DNA of 64,000 bases, from assembly GCA_018389105.1 (NCBI GenBank), contig JACATO010000121.1, positions 2,262,001-2,326,000 on the forward strand, read 5' to 3'. Shown here in pieces: positions 63,579 through 64,000 of this stretch. This DNA is from Nautilus pompilius. Taxonomy: Eukaryota > Mollusca > Cephalopoda > Nautilida > Nautilidae. The notes under the pieces are model-generated. The model saw only the letters and a program-made list of their open reading frames with translations. It was not told where the DNA came from and ran no database searches. Within the stretch, counting starts at the first letter, position 1. Each line of letters begins with the position of its first letter. The position numbers and the translations under genes were made by a program.

Positions 63579-64000
63579 GACTTTCTTCCATATCACCTAC
63601 TGCATCTTTGTTTAATTTGGACCAGAGATTATTTGTGATGTATTTCTAATCGTCTTATTTAAACATTGTCCTTCTGCCTTCCAATTTTTTTAAGTAAACA
63701 AGCAAGTATAGTTTCACATAATAAGAGCTTTTTGACAAATACTTTGAAAACGTCCATTAAGAAAATTCTGAGATATATTTGTAGTAAAGGCAGAACGAAG
63801 TTGTTCCTATTACTGCCACCAGTCTTATTGTATTCCGTCTATAATTCTTACGGTTTTTTCAAAACATTTAAATTAGAGCAATTTTGAGAGAAATGGCCGC
63901 TCTGTTCATTATGAAATATAGTAAACGACAGATCGAAACCAAATGAAATAAATGGTTTATAATTAAAGTTTTCGTCCGCAGTGCGATATTAATAGAAGAT
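60369..64000 (+). repeat. segmental duplication block, copy B (cut by window end)
   Basis: Direct repeat of 42600-46254, starting in intron 1 of copy B. The homology is still unbroken at base 64000, so the true block is longer than 3.6 kb. The exons do not differ at all; the introns differ by scattered single bases and the few indels listed for copy A. Confidence 0.95.
63947..63952 (+). promoter_or_regulatory. candidate poly(A) signal of copy B
   Basis: AATAAA 369 bases after the stop, matching the copy A signal. Confidence 0.45.

Overview
The window is animal nuclear DNA: genes are split by long AT-rich introns with GT-AG junctions, there is much simple-sequence DNA, and relics of several DNA transposon families are present. 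Three host gene models can be built with confidence. Their sequence, the GA/CA microsatellite load and the transposon mix suggest a mollusc, most likely a cephalopod such as an octopus; that taxon call is inference. I found no rRNA, tRNA, CRISPR or bacterial-type features.

Left part (1-23800). A short plus-strand exon at 6446-6673 encodes BBIP1, the small BBSome subunit used in cilia. Facing it tail to tail is a complete nine-exon minus-strand gene, 22015 down to 8316, encoding a 391-residue RMND5A/Gid2 protein, the RING subunit of the CTLH (GID) E3 ubiquitin ligase. Its introns carry a Tc1-like relic, a pogo/Tigger-like relic, a 564-bp inverted-repeat element with a transposase tail, a small hairpin element and one unclassified multicopy element. 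A perfect 268-bp tandem duplication lies just upstream of the BBIP1 exon.

Middle part (23800-41400). This is gene-poor. It holds a LINE 3' end, two loci of a GA-rich minisatellite carrying TGACGTCA or TCAGTACTGA spacers (a third lies at 50.4 kb), a 700-bp CA array, a CpG-rich block near 36.5-36.8 kb, a MULE-like transposase relic and several ORFs I cannot name.

Right part (41400-64000). Two tandem METTL27-like methyltransferase genes lie in the same orientation about 18 kb apart, each with five exons encoding 231 residues. Exons 2-5 are identical in the two copies and sit in a near-identical duplicated block of at least 3.6 kb (42600-46254 and 60369-64000). The first exons, outside that block, match at only 26 of 52 residues. 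Between the genes are a piggyBac element with intact TTAA ends and a decayed transposase, a mariner relic with its DD34D triad still visible, and an unexplained minus-strand ORF cluster at 57.6-58.9 kb. The second duplicate block runs off the window end.

The host genes are not one pathway: BBIP1 is ciliary trafficking, RMND5A is ubiquitin ligation, and the METTL27-like pair are SAM-dependent methyltransferases of unknown substrate. The duplicated methyltransferase locus, with ancient first exons joined to a freshly homogenised catalytic body, is the most interesting structure here.
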